From Corynebacterium incognita (GTDB lineage: Bacteria; Actinomycetota; Actinomycetes; Mycobacteriales; Mycobacteriaceae), in the NCBI RefSeq assembly GCF_014217255.1, contig NZ_CP059404.1:62001-126000 (forward strand): a stretch of DNA of 64,000 nt. Direction: 5' to 3'. The translations under genes and the position numbers were made by a program. The notes under the pieces are model-generated. The model was not told the origin of the DNA. It did not search any database and saw only the letters and a program-made list of their open reading frames with translations. Numbering within the stretch: the first letter of the stretch is position 1; every line of letters starts with the position of its first letter. Below, piece by piece: positions 37,052 through 48,125 of the stretch.

Positions 37052-38650
37052 GTAGTCGTCGCTCCAAAGATCCTCGTCCCCGTCCGGCATGATGATGACG
37101 CGCTCGGGCTCGAGGGCCTTCACTGCGCCCGGATCGTGGGTCACGAGCACCACGGCGCCAGAATAGGTACGAAGGGCGTCGAGGACCTGTTCACGAGACA
37201 TAGGGTCAAGGTTGTTGGTCGGTTCGTCAAGCAACAAAACATTGGCGCGTGAAGATACAAGGGTCGCGAGAGCGAGGCGCGTCTTTTCACCGCCTGACAA
37301 GGTCCCAGCCGGCTGCTCCAACTTGTCGCCGGAGAACATGAACGCGCCCAAGAGAGATCGGAGATCCTGTTCATTCGCGTCAGGGCACGCCGAAATGGTG
37401 TTCTCCCACACGGTCCGGCCGCCGTCAATCGTGTCGTGCTCCTGCGCGAAATAGCCAATCTTCAGACCATGTCCGGAGACGATACCACCCTCACCGTCGG
37501 TGCGTTCCACCCCAGCAAGCAGCTTCAACAGCGTCGTCTTACCTGCGCCGTTATATCCCAGCACGACGACACGCGAGCCTTTGTCGATGGCTAAATCCAC
37601 GCCGGCGAATACTTCCAGTGAGCCGTACATCTTAGTCAGCCCCTTAGCAAACATCGGTGTCTTACCACACGGTGCCGGCTCGGGGAAAGAGATAGAAGCG
37701 ACCTTGTCAGCAGTGCGGACTTCATCAAGCTGGCTCATCATTCGGTCGGCACGCGCCAGCATTTGCTTTGCCGCGGCCGCCTTAGTTGCCTTTGCACCCA
37801 ACTTCGCCGCTTGCTTTTGCAAAGCAGACGCCTTCTTTTCCGCATTCGCCCGTTCCCGGCGACGCCGAGCTTCGTCCGTGGCACGAGCGTCGAGGTATTT
37901 CTTGTACCCCATGTTGTATACGTCTGCTTCGGCTCGTACTGCGTCCAGGAACCATACCTTGTTACATACCGCTTCGAGCAGCTCAACGTCGTGGGAGATC
38001 ATGATCAGGCCGCCCTCGTGCTTGGGTAAGAATCCGCGGAGCCAGGTAATGGAATCAGCGTCGAGGTGGTTGGTGGGCTCGTCCAACAGCAGGGTTGTTT
38101 GAGACTTGCCCGAGCCTGCCGACGCCGCAAACAGAATCTGTGCCAGCTCCACACGACGTCGCTGACCGCCCGAGAGGGTCCCCAGCTTCTGGTCCAGCAC
38201 TCGCTGCGGCAGGCCGAGGTTGTCGCAGATTTGCGCTGCCTCTGAATCTGCCTCGTACCCACCTAAGGCCTGATACCGTTCCTCCAACTTGGAAAACTTC
38301 ACGATGGCCTTGTCCTGTGTTTCTGGGTCCTCCATCAGCCGTTGCTGTTTGGACATCGACCGGCGAATTTCATCTAACCCGCGGGCCGACAGCACGCGTT
38401 CGCGTGCCGTTTGCTCTAGGTTGCCTTCTTTACTGTCCTGCGGCAGGTAGCCGATAGGCCCAGACCTAGTCACAGACCCGCCGTAGGGCTCGGTCTCCCC
38501 CGCCAAGATTCGCATCGTCGTCGTTTTTCCAGCGCCATTGCGCCCGACTAGACCAATCCGGTCCCCCGGTTGGACTCGCAGGTGGTTTCCGGGGGCGTCG
38601 AGAAGCGTGTGTGCGCCAACGCGCACTTCAAAATCTTGGGTGACAATCAC
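37028..38650 (-). CDS. ABC-F family ATPase
   Basis: 540 aa, two ABC cassettes and no membrane domain. First cassette: GLVGRNGAGKTT, signature LSGGQRRR, LLLDEPTNHLD. Second: GYNGAGKTT, signature LSGGEKTR, LLLDEPTNNLD. The linker of about 80 residues between them is Lys/Ala/Arg-rich, as in ribosome-acting ABC-F proteins (Ettr/Uup type). Such proteins bind the ribosomal E site and either aid translation or give antibiotic resistance; I cannot assign which. GTG 38650 has TAGACT 8 nt upstream. Confidence 0.92.
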   Translation of the reverse strand: MIVTQDFEVRVGAHTLLDAPGNHLRVQPGDRIGLVGRNGAGKTTTMRILAGETEPYGGSVTRSGPIGYLPQDSKEGNLEQTARERVLSARGLDEIRRSMSKQQRLMEDPETQDKAIVKFSKLEERYQALGGYEADSEAAQICDNLGLPQRVLDQKLGTLSGGQRRRVELAQILFAASAGSGKSQTTLLLDEPTNHLDADSITWLRGFLPKHEGGLIMISHDVELLEAVCNKVWFLDAVRAEADVYNMGYKKYLDARATDEARRRRERANAEKKASALQKQAAKLGAKATKAAAAKQMLARADRMMSQLDEVRTADKVASISFPEPAPCGKTPMFAKGLTKMYGSLEVFAGVDLAIDKGSRVVVLGYNGAGKTTLLKLLAGVERTDGEGGIVSGHGLKIGYFAQEHDTIDGGRTVWENTISACPDANEQDLRSLLGAFMFSGDKLEQPAGTLSGGEKTRLALATLVSSRANVLLLDEPTNNLDPMSREQVLDALRTYSGAVVLVTHDPGAVKALEPERVIIMPDGDEDLWSDDYLDIVELA

Positions 38651-38658
38651 GGGCGTTT

Positions 38659-38664
38659 AGTCTA
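38659..38664 (-). promoter_or_regulatory. -10 element of the ABC-F gene, leaderless geometry
   Basis: TAGACT on the minus strand, 8 nt before GTG 38650. Confidence 0.5.
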
Positions 38665-39060
38665 TACCGCGAAGCCCAAGGCCCGAAGTTGCTCCCTGCC
38701 TTCTTCAGTGATCATGTGTGGGCCCCACGGCGGCATCCACACCCAGTTCAGTTCCAGTTCATCGACCGAGGTATTTCCCACGACTGCGTCTTCCGCCTGC
38801 TCAGCAAGCACGTCGGTGAGCGGGCATGCGGGCGAGGTCAAGGTCATGTTGATGACGCACACGGTGCGACCGTCACGGTCCTCCACCCAGATGTCGTACA
38901 CCAAGCCGAGGTCTACGACGTTAATCCCCAACTCGGGGTCGATAACATCGCGCATGAACTCGCGGGCGTCGAAGGCCAGCTTTTCCTGTTCCTCAGTCAT
39001 GGTCGGACGCTCTTTGGCGCCGTCGTAGTGTGAGTTTTCGTTTTGGTATGGTTCAGTCAT
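38662..39060 (-). CDS. sufT: SufT-like Fe-S assembly protein (MIP18/DUF59)
   Basis: 132 aa. The DUF59 core is VIDPELGINVVDLGLVYDI followed by TLTSPACPLTD with the conserved Cys, and VWMPPWGPHMI. In this family the proteins help Fe-S cluster maturation or delivery. ATG 39060 overlaps the sufU stop as ATGA, so translation is coupled; the longer frame to 39129 lies within sufU. Last gene of the suf operon. Confidence 0.9.
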   Translation of the reverse strand: MTEPYQNENSHYDGAKERPTMTEEQEKLAFDAREFMRDVIDPELGINVVDLGLVYDIWVEDRDGRTVCVINMTLTSPACPLTDVLAEQAEDAVVGNTSVDELELNWVWMPPWGPHMITEEGREQLRALGFAV

Positions 39061-39512
39061 TTCTTCTCCAATGTATTCAGCGCGTCTGCCGCGGCGGCTT
39101 GGTAGGCTTTCCAGCCCAGTAACGCGCATTTGACACGCGCAGGGAACTTGGCGACGCCCGCGAATGCCACGCCGTCGCCAATCACCTCTGGGTCGCCTTC
39201 GACGTCGCCCCTTGAGGTCACCATCGTCTCAAACTCGTCGAGTTTGGCTTTAGCCTCAGACATGGTCAGACCGATGAGCTCCTCCGCCATCACCGACGTA
39301 GACGCCTGAGAGATGGAGCACCCTTCGGCTTCGTACGAGATGTCTTCGATGGTGTTGGCCTCGGGGTTGATTTGTACGCGCAGGGTCAGCTCGTCTCCGC
39401 ACGAGGGGTTTACGTGATGCACTTCGGCATTGAACGGGTCCCGCAGGCCGGAGTGCTGGGGGTTTTTGTAGTGGTCCAGGATCACTTCCTGGTACATGGA
39501 TTCTAGGTTCAC
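39057..39512 (-). CDS. sufU: Zinc-dependent sulfurtransferase SufU
   Basis: Accepts the persulfide sulfur from SufS and passes it to the SufBCD scaffold. 151 aa. Zn/active-site cysteines occur in NPSCGDEL (about 40), AEGCSISQAS (about 65) and VKCALLGW (about 130), as expected for SufU rather than IscU (which lacks the insert between the second and third). Start GTG 39512 directly follows the sufS stop. Confidence 0.93.
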   Translation of the reverse strand: MNLESMYQEVILDHYKNPQHSGLRDPFNAEVHHVNPSCGDELTLRVQINPEANTIEDISYEAEGCSISQASTSVMAEELIGLTMSEAKAKLDEFETMVTSRGDVEGDPEVIGDGVAFAGVAKFPARVKCALLGWKAYQAAAADALNTLEKK

Positions 39513-40754
<1,242 letters not shown>

Positions 40755-41510
40755 TTAGAGGAACTGGTCGTAGCCGTCTGCCTCGAGCCTGTCGGCGAGT
40801 TCTGCACCGCCGGTGGTCACGATCTGACCGTTGGCAAACACGTGGACGAAGTCCGGGGTGACGTAGTTGAGGATGCGCTTGTAGTGGGTGATCATGAGGA
40901 TGCCGCCGCCAGTCTCGTCCTGGTAGCGGTTGATGCCGTCGGAGACGACGCGTAGGGCATCAACGTCCAAACCGGAGTCAGTCTCGTCCATGACGGCGAA
41001 CTTGGGCTTGAGCAGGTCGAGCTGCATGACCTCGTGGCGCTTCTTCTCGCCACCGGAGAAGCCTTCGTTGACCGAGCGCTCGGTGAAGGACTTATCGATC
41101 TGCAGGTTTTCGCGTGCGCCGTTGAACTCGGAGACCCATTCGCGCAGTTTCGGTGCTTCACCGCGCACGGCGGTCACTGCGGAGCGCAGGAAGTTGGACA
41201 TGGAGACGCCAGGCACCTCGGTCGGGTACTGCATGGCCAGGAAAAGGCCTGCGCGGGCCCGCTCGTCTACTTCCATGTCCAGGATGTTCTCGCCGTCGAG
41301 AAGCACCTCACCGGAGGTGACTTCGTACTTAGGATGGCCGGACAGAGTGTAGGCCAGAGTGGACTTGCCGGAGCCGTTAGGTCCCATGATGGCGTGAGTC
41401 TCACCGGATTTGATGGTGAGGTTGACGCCCTTGAGGATTTCCTTGGGCTCAGAGTTTTCGTCGGAGGGGAGGACCTGCGCGTGAAGGTTCTTGATTTCTA
41501 GGGTTGACAT
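40755..41510 (-). CDS. sufC: Fe-S assembly ATPase SufC
   Basis: ABC-type ATPase of the SufBCD scaffold. 251 aa: Walker A GPNGSGKST near 45, signature FSGGEKKRHE near 155, Walker B FAVMDETDSGLD. ATG 41510 (MSTLEIKNLHAQ) chosen by similarity to known SufC; a GTG at 41525 in frame would add 5 residues. Lies 25 nt after sufD. Confidence 0.95.
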   Translation of the reverse strand: MSTLEIKNLHAQVLPSDENSEPKEILKGVNLTIKSGETHAIMGPNGSGKSTLAYTLSGHPKYEVTSGEVLLDGENILDMEVDERARAGLFLAMQYPTEVPGVSMSNFLRSAVTAVRGEAPKLREWVSEFNGARENLQIDKSFTERSVNEGFSGGEKKRHEVMQLDLLKPKFAVMDETDSGLDVDALRVVSDGINRYQDETGGGILMITHYKRILNYVTPDFVHVFANGQIVTTGGAELADRLEADGYDQFL

Positions 41511-41535
41511 GTGTGGGTTCTTCACTTTCTCGTTT

Positions 41536-42678
41536 CTAGGCGGTTACTTTGGCGAGTTCTGCTGCGACTCGGTCTTCGAGTTCTTCGCGGAGGGACTCGA
41601 TCGGGATGCGGGAGATCACTTCGGAGAAGAAGCCGCGAATGATGAGTCGACGGGCTTCGGCTTCTGGGATGCCGCGGGACATGAGGTAGTAGACCTGCAG
41701 GTCGTCAAAGCGTCCGACCGTGGCGGCGTGGCCGGCCCCGACGATCTCGCCGGTTTCGATCTCGAGGTTTGGAATCGCGTCGGCGCGGGCGCCTTCGGAT
41801 AGGACGAGGTTGCGGTTGACTTCGTACGTGTCGGTGCCTTGTGCACCGGAACGGATGAGCACGTCGCCTACCCAGCAGGTGCGAGCACCTTCGCCTTGGA
41901 GCGCGCCCTTGTACATGACGTTGGAGCGGCAGTTGGCCACCGAGTGGTCCACGAGCAATCGATTTTCAAAGTACTGGCCTGCGTCGGCGAAGTAGACGCC
42001 GAGCATTTCCGCGTCGCCGCCGCCCGCGGTGTAGTTGACGCGCGGCACGATGCGGACGATTTCGCCGCCAAAGACTGCAACGTTGTGGCGCAGGACCGCG
42101 TCCTTGCCCAGCTGGGCGATCTGATTGGACAGGTGCACGGCGTCGTTGTTCCACGCCGCGTCGACGACGACGGTGAGGTGGGCGCCTTCGCCCACGATGA
42201 ATTCGACGTTGTCCGCATGAGTACCGGAGCCGACGTACTTGAGCACGACGGTGGCCTCGGCGTGGTGCTCGAGCTCCACGACGGTCGCGCCGAACGAGGT
42301 CACACCGTCGCCCTTACCGGTGATGGTGACGGTGACGGCGTCGGTCAGCGCCGCGTTGGCAGGAATGGAGACGTACTGGGCACTGGGCATGGAGGTCCAG
42401 GCCTGCGCTGCCACGCGATCGACGGGGGCACCGGCGCGGCCCAAGCGGGCGTCGCCAGGCTGGAGTGTCTCGACGGTCACGTTTGCCGGGGCGTCGACAG
42501 TAACGTCCTGTTCCACGGCCTCGGCGAATTCACCGTTGTGGAGGCCGCGGAGGTTGCGCAGGGAGATAAAGCGCCAGACTTCGTCGCGGCCGCCGGGGAT
42601 CGGAAAGTCGTCGACGTTGAACGAGGTGAAGGCGTCACCCTTGGTGGGGTTGGCCTGTACTTCATTGGAGTTGACCAT
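41536..42678 (-). CDS. sufD: Fe-S assembly scaffold protein SufD
   Basis: 380 aa, partner of SufB and SufC. The SUF-core beta-helix runs from about residue 115, with GAGHAATVGRFDDLQVYYLMSRGIPEAEA near the C-terminus, the block shared by SufB and SufD. It starts 5 nt after the sufB stop. The glutamate/cysteine cluster sites of SufB are not all present, as usual for SufD. Confidence 0.94.
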   Translation of the reverse strand: MVNSNEVQANPTKGDAFTSFNVDDFPIPGGRDEVWRFISLRNLRGLHNGEFAEAVEQDVTVDAPANVTVETLQPGDARLGRAGAPVDRVAAQAWTSMPSAQYVSIPANAALTDAVTVTITGKGDGVTSFGATVVELEHHAEATVVLKYVGSGTHADNVEFIVGEGAHLTVVVDAAWNNDAVHLSNQIAQLGKDAVLRHNVAVFGGEIVRIVPRVNYTAGGGDAEMLGVYFADAGQYFENRLLVDHSVANCRSNVMYKGALQGEGARTCWVGDVLIRSGAQGTDTYEVNRNLVLSEGARADAIPNLEIETGEIVGAGHAATVGRFDDLQVYYLMSRGIPEAEARRLIIRGFFSEVISRIPIESLREELEDRVAAELAKVTA

Positions 42679-42683
42679 GGTGT

Positions 42684-44111
42684 TTAGCCGACCGATCCTT
42701 CCATTTGCAGTTCGATGAGACGGTTGAGCTCGAGGGCGTATTCCATCGGGAGCTCCTTGGCGATGGGCTCGACGAAGCCACGGACGATCATGGCCATGGC
42801 CTCCTCTTCGGCGATGCCGCGAGACATGAGGTAGAACAGCTGCTCCTCGGACACCTGCGAGACGGTGGCTTCGTGGCCGAGCGTCACGTATTCGTTACGA
42901 ATGTCGTTGTACGGGTATGTGTCCGAACGCGAGATGTTGTCCACGAGCAGGGCGTCGCATTCGACGTTGGAGGTGGAGTGGTGCGCGTTGGCGTTGACCT
43001 GCACCAGGCCACGGTAGGCTGCGCGTCCGCCGCCGCGGGCTACGGACTTGGACACGATGTTGGAGGAGGTGTAGGGCGCCATGTGGGTCATCTTCGCGCC
43101 GGTGTCCTGGAACTGGCCTTCGCCGGCGAAGGCCACGGAAAGAACTTCTCCCTTAGCGTGTGGGCCGGTCATCCATACGGCCGGGTACTTCATGGTGACC
43201 TTGGAGCCGATGTTGCCATCAACCCATTCCATGGTGGCGCCCTCTTCGCACTTGGTGCGCTTGGTCACGAGGTTGTAGACGTTGTTGGACCAGTTTTGGA
43301 TGGTCGTGTAGCGGCAGCGTCCGCCCTTCTTAACGATGATCTCCACGACGGCGGAGTGCAACGAGTCGGACTTGTAGATCGGCGCGGTGCAGCCTTCGAC
43401 GTAGTGCACGTAGGCGTCCTCATCGACGACGATGAGGGTGCGCTCGAACTGGCCCATGTTCTCGGTGTTAATGCGGAAGTACGCCTGCAGTGGGATGTCC
43501 ACGTGGACGCCCTTGGGAACGTAGATGAAAGAGCCACCGGACCATACGGCAGAGTTCAGCGCGGAGAACTTGTTGTCGCCGGCTGGGATAACGGTGCCGA
43601 AGTATTCCTTGAACAGCTCTTCGTGCTCCCGCAGTGCGGTATCGGTGTCAACGAAGATGACGCCCTTGGATTCCAGGTCCTCGCGGATCTGGTGGTAGAC
43701 CACCTCGGACTCGTACTGAGCTGCCACACCTGCGACCAAACGCTGCTTCTCCGCCTCGGGGATACCCAGCTTGTCGTAAGTTTCCTTGATGTCCTCGGGG
43801 AGGTCTTCCCAGCTCTCGGCCTGCTTCTCGGTGGAGCGGACGAAGTACTTAATGTTGTCGAAGTCGATGTCGGACAAGTCCGCGCCCCAGGTAGGCATAG
43901 GCTTCTTGTCAAAGATGCTCAGGGCCTTGAGGCGCTGGTTGAGCATCCACTCCGGCTCGTTCTTCTTCGCGGAGATGTCGCGAACGACGTCCTCGTTGAG
44001 GCCTCGCTGTGCTGCGGCGCCAGCCGCGTCGGAATCGTGCCAGCCGTACCCGTATGCACCGATGGACTCGATGATTTCGTCATCAGTCATCGGCTTTTGT
44101 GCCTGGGTCAT
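42684..44111 (-). CDS. sufB: Fe-S assembly scaffold protein SufB
   Basis: 475 aa, the main scaffold on which the Fe-S cluster is built with SufC and SufD. Conserved: [40 protein letters not shown] (with conserved Cys), and [22 protein letters not shown] near the C-terminus. Start ATG 44111 lies inside the end of sufR (29-nt overlap), indicating translational coupling. Confidence 0.95.
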   Translation of the reverse strand: MTQAQKPMTDDEIIESIGAYGYGWHDSDAAGAAAQRGLNEDVVRDISAKKNEPEWMLNQRLKALSIFDKKPMPTWGADLSDIDFDNIKYFVRSTEKQAESWEDLPEDIKETYDKLGIPEAEKQRLVAGVAAQYESEVVYHQIREDLESKGVIFVDTDTALREHEELFKEYFGTVIPAGDNKFSALNSAVWSGGSFIYVPKGVHVDIPLQAYFRINTENMGQFERTLIVVDEDAYVHYVEGCTAPIYKSDSLHSAVVEIIVKKGGRCRYTTIQNWSNNVYNLVTKRTKCEEGATMEWVDGNIGSKVTMKYPAVWMTGPHAKGEVLSVAFAGEGQFQDTGAKMTHMAPYTSSNIVSKSVARGGGRAAYRGLVQVNANAHHSTSNVECDALLVDNISRSDTYPYNDIRNEYVTLGHEATVSQVSEEQLFYLMSRGIAEEEAMAMIVRGFVEPIAKELPMEYALELNRLIELQMEGSVG

Positions 44112-44730
44112 GACTTGCTCCTCTCGTAATAACGTTTATTGGAATGTTCGTCGTACAGATGCCGTGGCCGTCGGCGATGGTGGCCAGTGGTTGAACGTGT
44201 TGCCCCAACAGCGAGGATATGACCTCTTGTTCGGCTTCGCAGAGCTCCGGATGTTCCGCAGCTACATGCGCTACGGGGCAATGGTGCTGGCAGATTTGGA
44301 CGCCAGTGCCCGCATTATTCACGGTGGCGGCGTAGCCCGCCTCGTCCAGTGCCTTGGCGACGTCCTCAGGGCTGACGTTGTCCGTCTCGATTCCGGCAAC
44401 GATGCGCTCCATGCGGGCGCGGGCAAAGGTCTTGACTGCCTCGCTTCCCCCGGCTTCTCGGAGCGCATTGAGGGCGTCGCTAGCGAGCAAGTCGTAGGCG
44501 TGTCCGAACTGCGCCCTTCCGGAGTCGGTGAGCCGGAAGTACTTCGCTGGTCTGCCACGTCCTTCTGGTCGGCGGTGCAGGATTTCCGCAAGCCCTTCTT
44601 CTACAAGGATATCGAGGTGGCGTCGAATGCCCGCCGCGGACAACCCCAGTTTGGAGCTTAAGTCCGTGGCGGTAATCGGGCCTTCCTTCAGAAGAAGTGC
44701 CATCACCTCGCTTCGGGTATCCCCTTCCAC
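44083..44730 (-). CDS. sufR: Fe-S sensing repressor SufR
   Basis: 215-aa DNA-binding regulator of the suf operon. N-terminal winged HTH (about 5-70: [20 protein letters not shown]). The C-terminal half has Cys147, Cys151, Cys164 and Cys192 (spacing 3, 12 and 27 residues), the likely cluster-binding set. Start GTG 44730 with AAGGAGG about 9 nt upstream. A perfect palindrome lies over its predicted -35. Divergent from mptB. Confidence 0.94.
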   Translation of the reverse strand: MEGDTRSEVMALLLKEGPITATDLSSKLGLSAAGIRRHLDILVEEGLAEILHRRPEGRGRPAKYFRLTDSGRAQFGHAYDLLASDALNALREAGGSEAVKTFARARMERIVAGIETDNVSPEDVAKALDEAGYAATVNNAGTGVQICQHHCPVAHVAAEHPELCEAEQEVISSLLGQHVQPLATIADGHGICTTNIPINVITRGASHDPGTKADD

Positions 44731-44774
44731 TGGTGTCCACCTCCTTGGTGCGAAATCTCTGTACGCCTTTACAC

Positions 44775-44786
44775 AACACTAGTGTT
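44775..44786. promoter_or_regulatory. Candidate SufR operator
   Basis: AACACTAGTGTT, a perfect 12-bp palindrome. With TACAGA (44763-44758) as the sufR -10 and 17 nt spacing, it overlaps the -35 position. It lies 44 bp from the mptB start on the other side. Mycobacterial SufR sites also contain ACACT half-sites. Confidence 0.6.
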
Positions 44787-44815
44787 CCGTAAATCATTCC
44801 GCACGATCGGGGGGC

Positions 44816-44821
44816 TAGACT
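44816..44821 (+). promoter_or_regulatory. -10 element of mptB, leaderless geometry
   Basis: TAGACT, 8 nt before GTG 44830. This favours GTG 44830 over the in-frame codon at 44782. Confidence 0.5.
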
Positions 44822-44829
44822 CGATTCTC

Positions 44830-46407
44830 GTGAATTCCCTCCTGCGTCGTCTCCTGTCCGAAGCCCCGTCCTTCGGCAAGGCTACCCAGCTCCACACGGA
44901 CGCCCCCGCGACCCCGGCCCCGGAGCGGGCGCGCCAGCTCCATGACGTCTTTCACCTGCGCTGGTTAGGAACGATCGGTAGCATCTTAATTCTCGTCGGC
45001 GCGTTGGGCGCCGGTGCCTTACCGGTGGTCAACAACCCTTATTTCGATGTGCCGGGTGGCGCACTGTTTTCCCGCATGCTGCACACCTCGACCGCTATGG
45101 TCTTCGTGGGGGTCGGATTCCTCGTCGTCGCCTGGATGTTATTGGCCCCTCATGTGGGGGCACCACTGCGCAAGAACGCGGCCCTTCACAGTATCTCCGT
45201 TCCACAACTGTGGCGGATCTGGCTCAGTTGGGTCATCCCCTTAGTCTTCGCCGCGCCCCTATTTACCCAAGACATCTACTCGTACCTCGCTCAGGGATCG
45301 GTCGTCGCGCATGGCATGGACCCCTATGCCGCGGGTCCGGTGGAACTCCTAGGCGCCGACAACGACCTCGCTCGCTCCGTACCGTTCATTTGGGCCAACT
45401 CCCCGTCCCCTTACGGACCGGTCGCCCTCGGGATCGCCGCCGCGATTAGCCGCGTGACGGGCGATTCCATTCTGTGGGGTGTACTCCTGCATCGGCTGTG
45501 CGCCTTGCTTGCCCTGGTCGGCGCCGGCTGGGCTATCACTCACCTGGCTCGCCGCTGCCGCGTGCAGCCGGTCGCCGCGCTCTGGCTGGGCCTGCTCAAC
45601 CCACTGACCCTCCTCCACCTTGTCGGAGGCATCCACAACGAATCCGTGCTCCTCGGACTTCTTTTAGTCGGACTTGAGCTTGGCCTGCGTGGCAAGTGGT
45701 CACTGTTCCTGGTATCGGGTGCACTAATTGCGTGCGCCGGTGCGGTCAAGGTCACCGGATTCATCGCGCTTGGTTTCACCGGCATGGCCTTGGCTCGCGA
45801 ACTTCGCACCCGCACTCGCTGGGCTATCCCTATCGCGATTTTCGTCCAGTTAGCAATCCTCTTTGTCACCCTTGCCGCAGTGACCTGGCTGACCGGAATC
45901 CCCTTGGGATGGGTTTCCGGTCAAGGTGGCGCCGTCACGGTCCGTTCGTGGCTTTCTTCCAGCACGGCCATTGGCGTCGGCGCGGGTTCCATCGGCATGC
46001 TCCTCGGACTAGGAGATCACACCGAAGCCATGCTCACCCTCACGCGCGGTGCTGGGGTGGCTGTGGCCGGCGTATTCATGGTCTACATGCTCTGGAACAC
46101 CTACAAGGACCGGATACACCCCGTCGGTGCGTTGGGAGTCTCGACCTTGGTCTTGGTCGTGTTGTTCCCAGTAGTCCACCCCTGGTACATACTCTGGGCT
46201 GTTCTCCCGTTGTCTGCCTGGGCCAACCGCCTGTTCTTTCGTGTACCAGTCGTGGCCTATTCCGCGTTCATGGCCTTTGTGGTCCTCCCCCGTGGCTCGA
46301 GCTTGCCCCCATCAAGCGTCGTCGTGGTGTATGCGTTAACTGTGGTGTTCTTGTTGGCTACACTGGCCGTGGCGTTACTGTATTGGCGCCGTTCTGGCCT
46401 ACACTAG
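44830..46407 (+). CDS. mptB: Alpha-(1->6)-mannopyranosyltransferase MptB
   Basis: Membrane GT-C glycosyltransferase that starts the alpha-1,6-mannan core of lipomannan using polyprenyl-phosphomannose. 525 aa with about 12-13 hydrophobic segments. The first periplasmic loop holds FTQDIYSYLAQG, the acidic GT-C motif, near residues 140-155. The Suf/MptB adjacency (sufR divergent from mptB) is the same as in mycobacteria (Rv1460/Rv1459c). GTG 44830 starts with VNSLLRRLL; upstream frame rejected. Confidence 0.88.
   Translation: MNSLLRRLLSEAPSFGKATQLHTDAPATPAPERARQLHDVFHLRWLGTIGSILILVGALGAGALPVVNNPYFDVPGGALFSRMLHTSTAMVFVGVGFLVVAWMLLAPHVGAPLRKNAALHSISVPQLWRIWLSWVIPLVFAAPLFTQDIYSYLAQGSVVAHGMDPYAAGPVELLGADNDLARSVPFIWANSPSPYGPVALGIAAAISRVTGDSILWGVLLHRLCALLALVGAGWAITHLARRCRVQPVAALWLGLLNPLTLLHLVGGIHNESVLLGLLLVGLELGLRGKWSLFLVSGALIACAGAVKVTGFIALGFTGMALARELRTRTRWAIPIAIFVQLAILFVTLAAVTWLTGIPLGWVSGQGGAVTVRSWLSSSTAIGVGAGSIGMLLGLGDHTEAMLTLTRGAGVAVAGVFMVYMLWNTYKDRIHPVGALGVSTLVLVVLFPVVHPWYILWAVLPLSAWANRLFFRVPVVAYSAFMAFVVLPRGSSLPPSSVVVVYALTVVFLLATLAVALLYWRRSGLH
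46400..46405 (+). promoter_or_regulatory. -10 element of the ABC exporter operon, leaderless geometry
   Basis: TACACT, 8 nt before GTG 46414, at the very end of mptB (its stop overlaps the hexamer). Confidence 0.45.
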
Positions 46408-46413
46408 ACACTT

Positions 46414-47334
46414 GTGAGTGAAACAAGTGCACTGCTGTGCGAAGGGGTAAGCAAGTCCTTCGGTTCAACGACCGCAGTGGACAACATCTCCTTCCATGTC
46501 GACTATGGCGAAACGCTGTGTTTGCTCGGCCCCAACGGCGCGGGTAAAACCACGACCATCGAGATGTGTGAAGGATTCCTCACCCCGACCTCTGGATCCA
46601 TCCGCGTCGTCGGTATGGATCCTTCTCGCCACCCGGACGCCGTGCGGGCGCGCATCGGCATTATGTTGCAGGGTGGTGGTTCTTATTCTGGTATTAGCGC
46701 TCGTGACATGCTGCGGCTCAGCGCGAGCTACAACGAGAATCCCTTGGACCCGGAGTGGCTTCTCGACGTCCTGGGCCTCCAGGGCGTTGCGCGCACCAGC
46801 TACCGTCGTTTGTCTGGGGGCCAAAAACAAAGGCTTTCGTTGGCAGTCGCGATCGTCGGCAAGCCTGAATTAGTGTTCCTGGACGAGCCAACCGCTGGGA
46901 TGGACGCTCAGTCCCGCATTGCGGTGTGGGAATTGGTGTCAGCTCTCAAGTCGGACGGGGTTGCCGTGGTGCTCACTACTCACCTCATGGATGAAGCTGA
47001 GGCATTAGCGGACCGCGTCATCATCATGGACCACGGTTCTCTTGTCGCTGAGGGCACTCCCGGAAGTCTAATGGCAAACCACCGGGCAGACACCATCAAA
47101 GTGGTGACCTCGCACCCGGTGCACGCTGCGGAATTCCTTGATGCCACGGGCATGGAATTGGAGAGCAGCCGACCTCTGCACTATTCCATTCACATCGAGC
47201 CCACCCCCGCGGCCGTCGCGAAGATATCGCGTGCGCTTGCCGCACAGGACGTTTTGGCATTACGCCTGGATACCGCGCGCAGCAATCTCGAGGACGTATT
47301 TCTTGACCTCACCGGTCGCCACCTAAGGAGCTAA
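46414..47334 (+). CDS. ABC transporter ATP-binding protein
   Basis: 306 aa, DrrA/CcmA-like exporter ATPase. Walker A GPNGAGKTTT near 36, Q-loop IMLQGGG, signature LSGGQKQR near 130, Walker B LVFLDEPTAGMD near 155, and TTHLMDEAE. The C-terminal ~80 residues form the extra domain typical of drug/antibiotic exporters. Partner permease follows after 2 nt. The pair lies upstream of ctaA, as in Mycobacterium. Substrate unknown. Confidence 0.92.
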   Translation: MSETSALLCEGVSKSFGSTTAVDNISFHVDYGETLCLLGPNGAGKTTTIEMCEGFLTPTSGSIRVVGMDPSRHPDAVRARIGIMLQGGGSYSGISARDMLRLSASYNENPLDPEWLLDVLGLQGVARTSYRRLSGGQKQRLSLAVAIVGKPELVFLDEPTAGMDAQSRIAVWELVSALKSDGVAVVLTTHLMDEAEALADRVIIMDHGSLVAEGTPGSLMANHRADTIKVVTSHPVHAAEFLDATGMELESSRPLHYSIHIEPTPAAVAKISRALAAQDVLALRLDTARSNLEDVFLDLTGRHLRS

Positions 47335-47336
47335 CA

Positions 47337-48089
47337 ATGACCTTTGACCCCGGCACCTTCGCGCCGGCCCCGCGCCGCGTGGGCCCACAGGCGATGGCGT
47401 GGGCGCAAGGCAAGATTGAGGCCAAGCTCATGCTGCGCCACGGCGAGCAGCAACTGTTATCCCTCATTATTCCGCTGGCCATTTTGGTGGTCGCGGCACG
47501 CTTTCCGGGGGTGGCCTCCCTCCAGGAGGTTTTCCCCATGGTGTTGGCTGTCGCGGCTACGAGCTCTGGGTTCACCGGCCAGGCAATCTCGCTGTCCTTC
47601 GACCGCCGTTACGGCGCGTTGAAGCGCACCGGCGCATCAGGGGTGCCCACGTGGGCGATTATCGCCGGCAAGATCATCGGGGTCATGGCGATGGTGGCGC
47701 TGCAGGTCGTCATTCTGGGCGGCGTCGCGCTTCTCCTTGGCTTCCACACGTCGGTGTTGGGGGCATTGCTGGGACTTATTACCCTTCTCGTAGGAGTCGC
47801 TGCGTTTACGGCGCTGGGGCTGCTGATCGGCGGTTACCTGCGTTCGGAAGTGGTCTTGGCCTTGGCTAACCTCATATGGTTTGTACTTCTCGGAGCAGTA
47901 GGCTGGGTGTTGTACTCCCAAGGTTTGGGGGCCAACGGCTGGTGGAATGCAGTTCCCACTGTAGCGTTGGCGGGCGGACTCACTGAGGCGTTCGCCGGAT
48001 GGTTCCCGAATACTCAGTTGATCAGCCTGCTGGGCTGGCTACTTGTCGGAGCGGGCGGCGCCACCGCCTGGTTCCGTTACGACGGATAG
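47337..48089 (+). CDS. ABC transporter permease (ABC-2 type)
   Basis: 250 aa, six predicted TM segments (about 48-65, 70-90, 110-130, 140-160, 168-190, 225-245). It follows the ATPase gene by 2 nt, so both make one exporter. Start ATG 47337 with AAGGAG upstream inside the ATPase end. No substrate-specific motif seen. Confidence 0.88.
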   Translation: MTFDPGTFAPAPRRVGPQAMAWAQGKIEAKLMLRHGEQQLLSLIIPLAILVVAARFPGVASLQEVFPMVLAVAATSSGFTGQAISLSFDRRYGALKRTGASGVPTWAIIAGKIIGVMAMVALQVVILGGVALLLGFHTSVLGALLGLITLLVGVAAFTALGLLIGGYLRSEVVLALANLIWFVLLGAVGWVLYSQGLGANGWWNAVPTVALAGGLTEAFAGWFPNTQLISLLGWLLVGAGGATAWFRYDG

Positions 48090-48125
48090 TTTTCCTTCTC
48101 AATTTTATAGATCAGGAGTTTTCTC

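Noticed and set aside
42705..44129. 474-codon frame antisense to sufB
   Set aside because: Shadow of sufB, a fully conserved gene.
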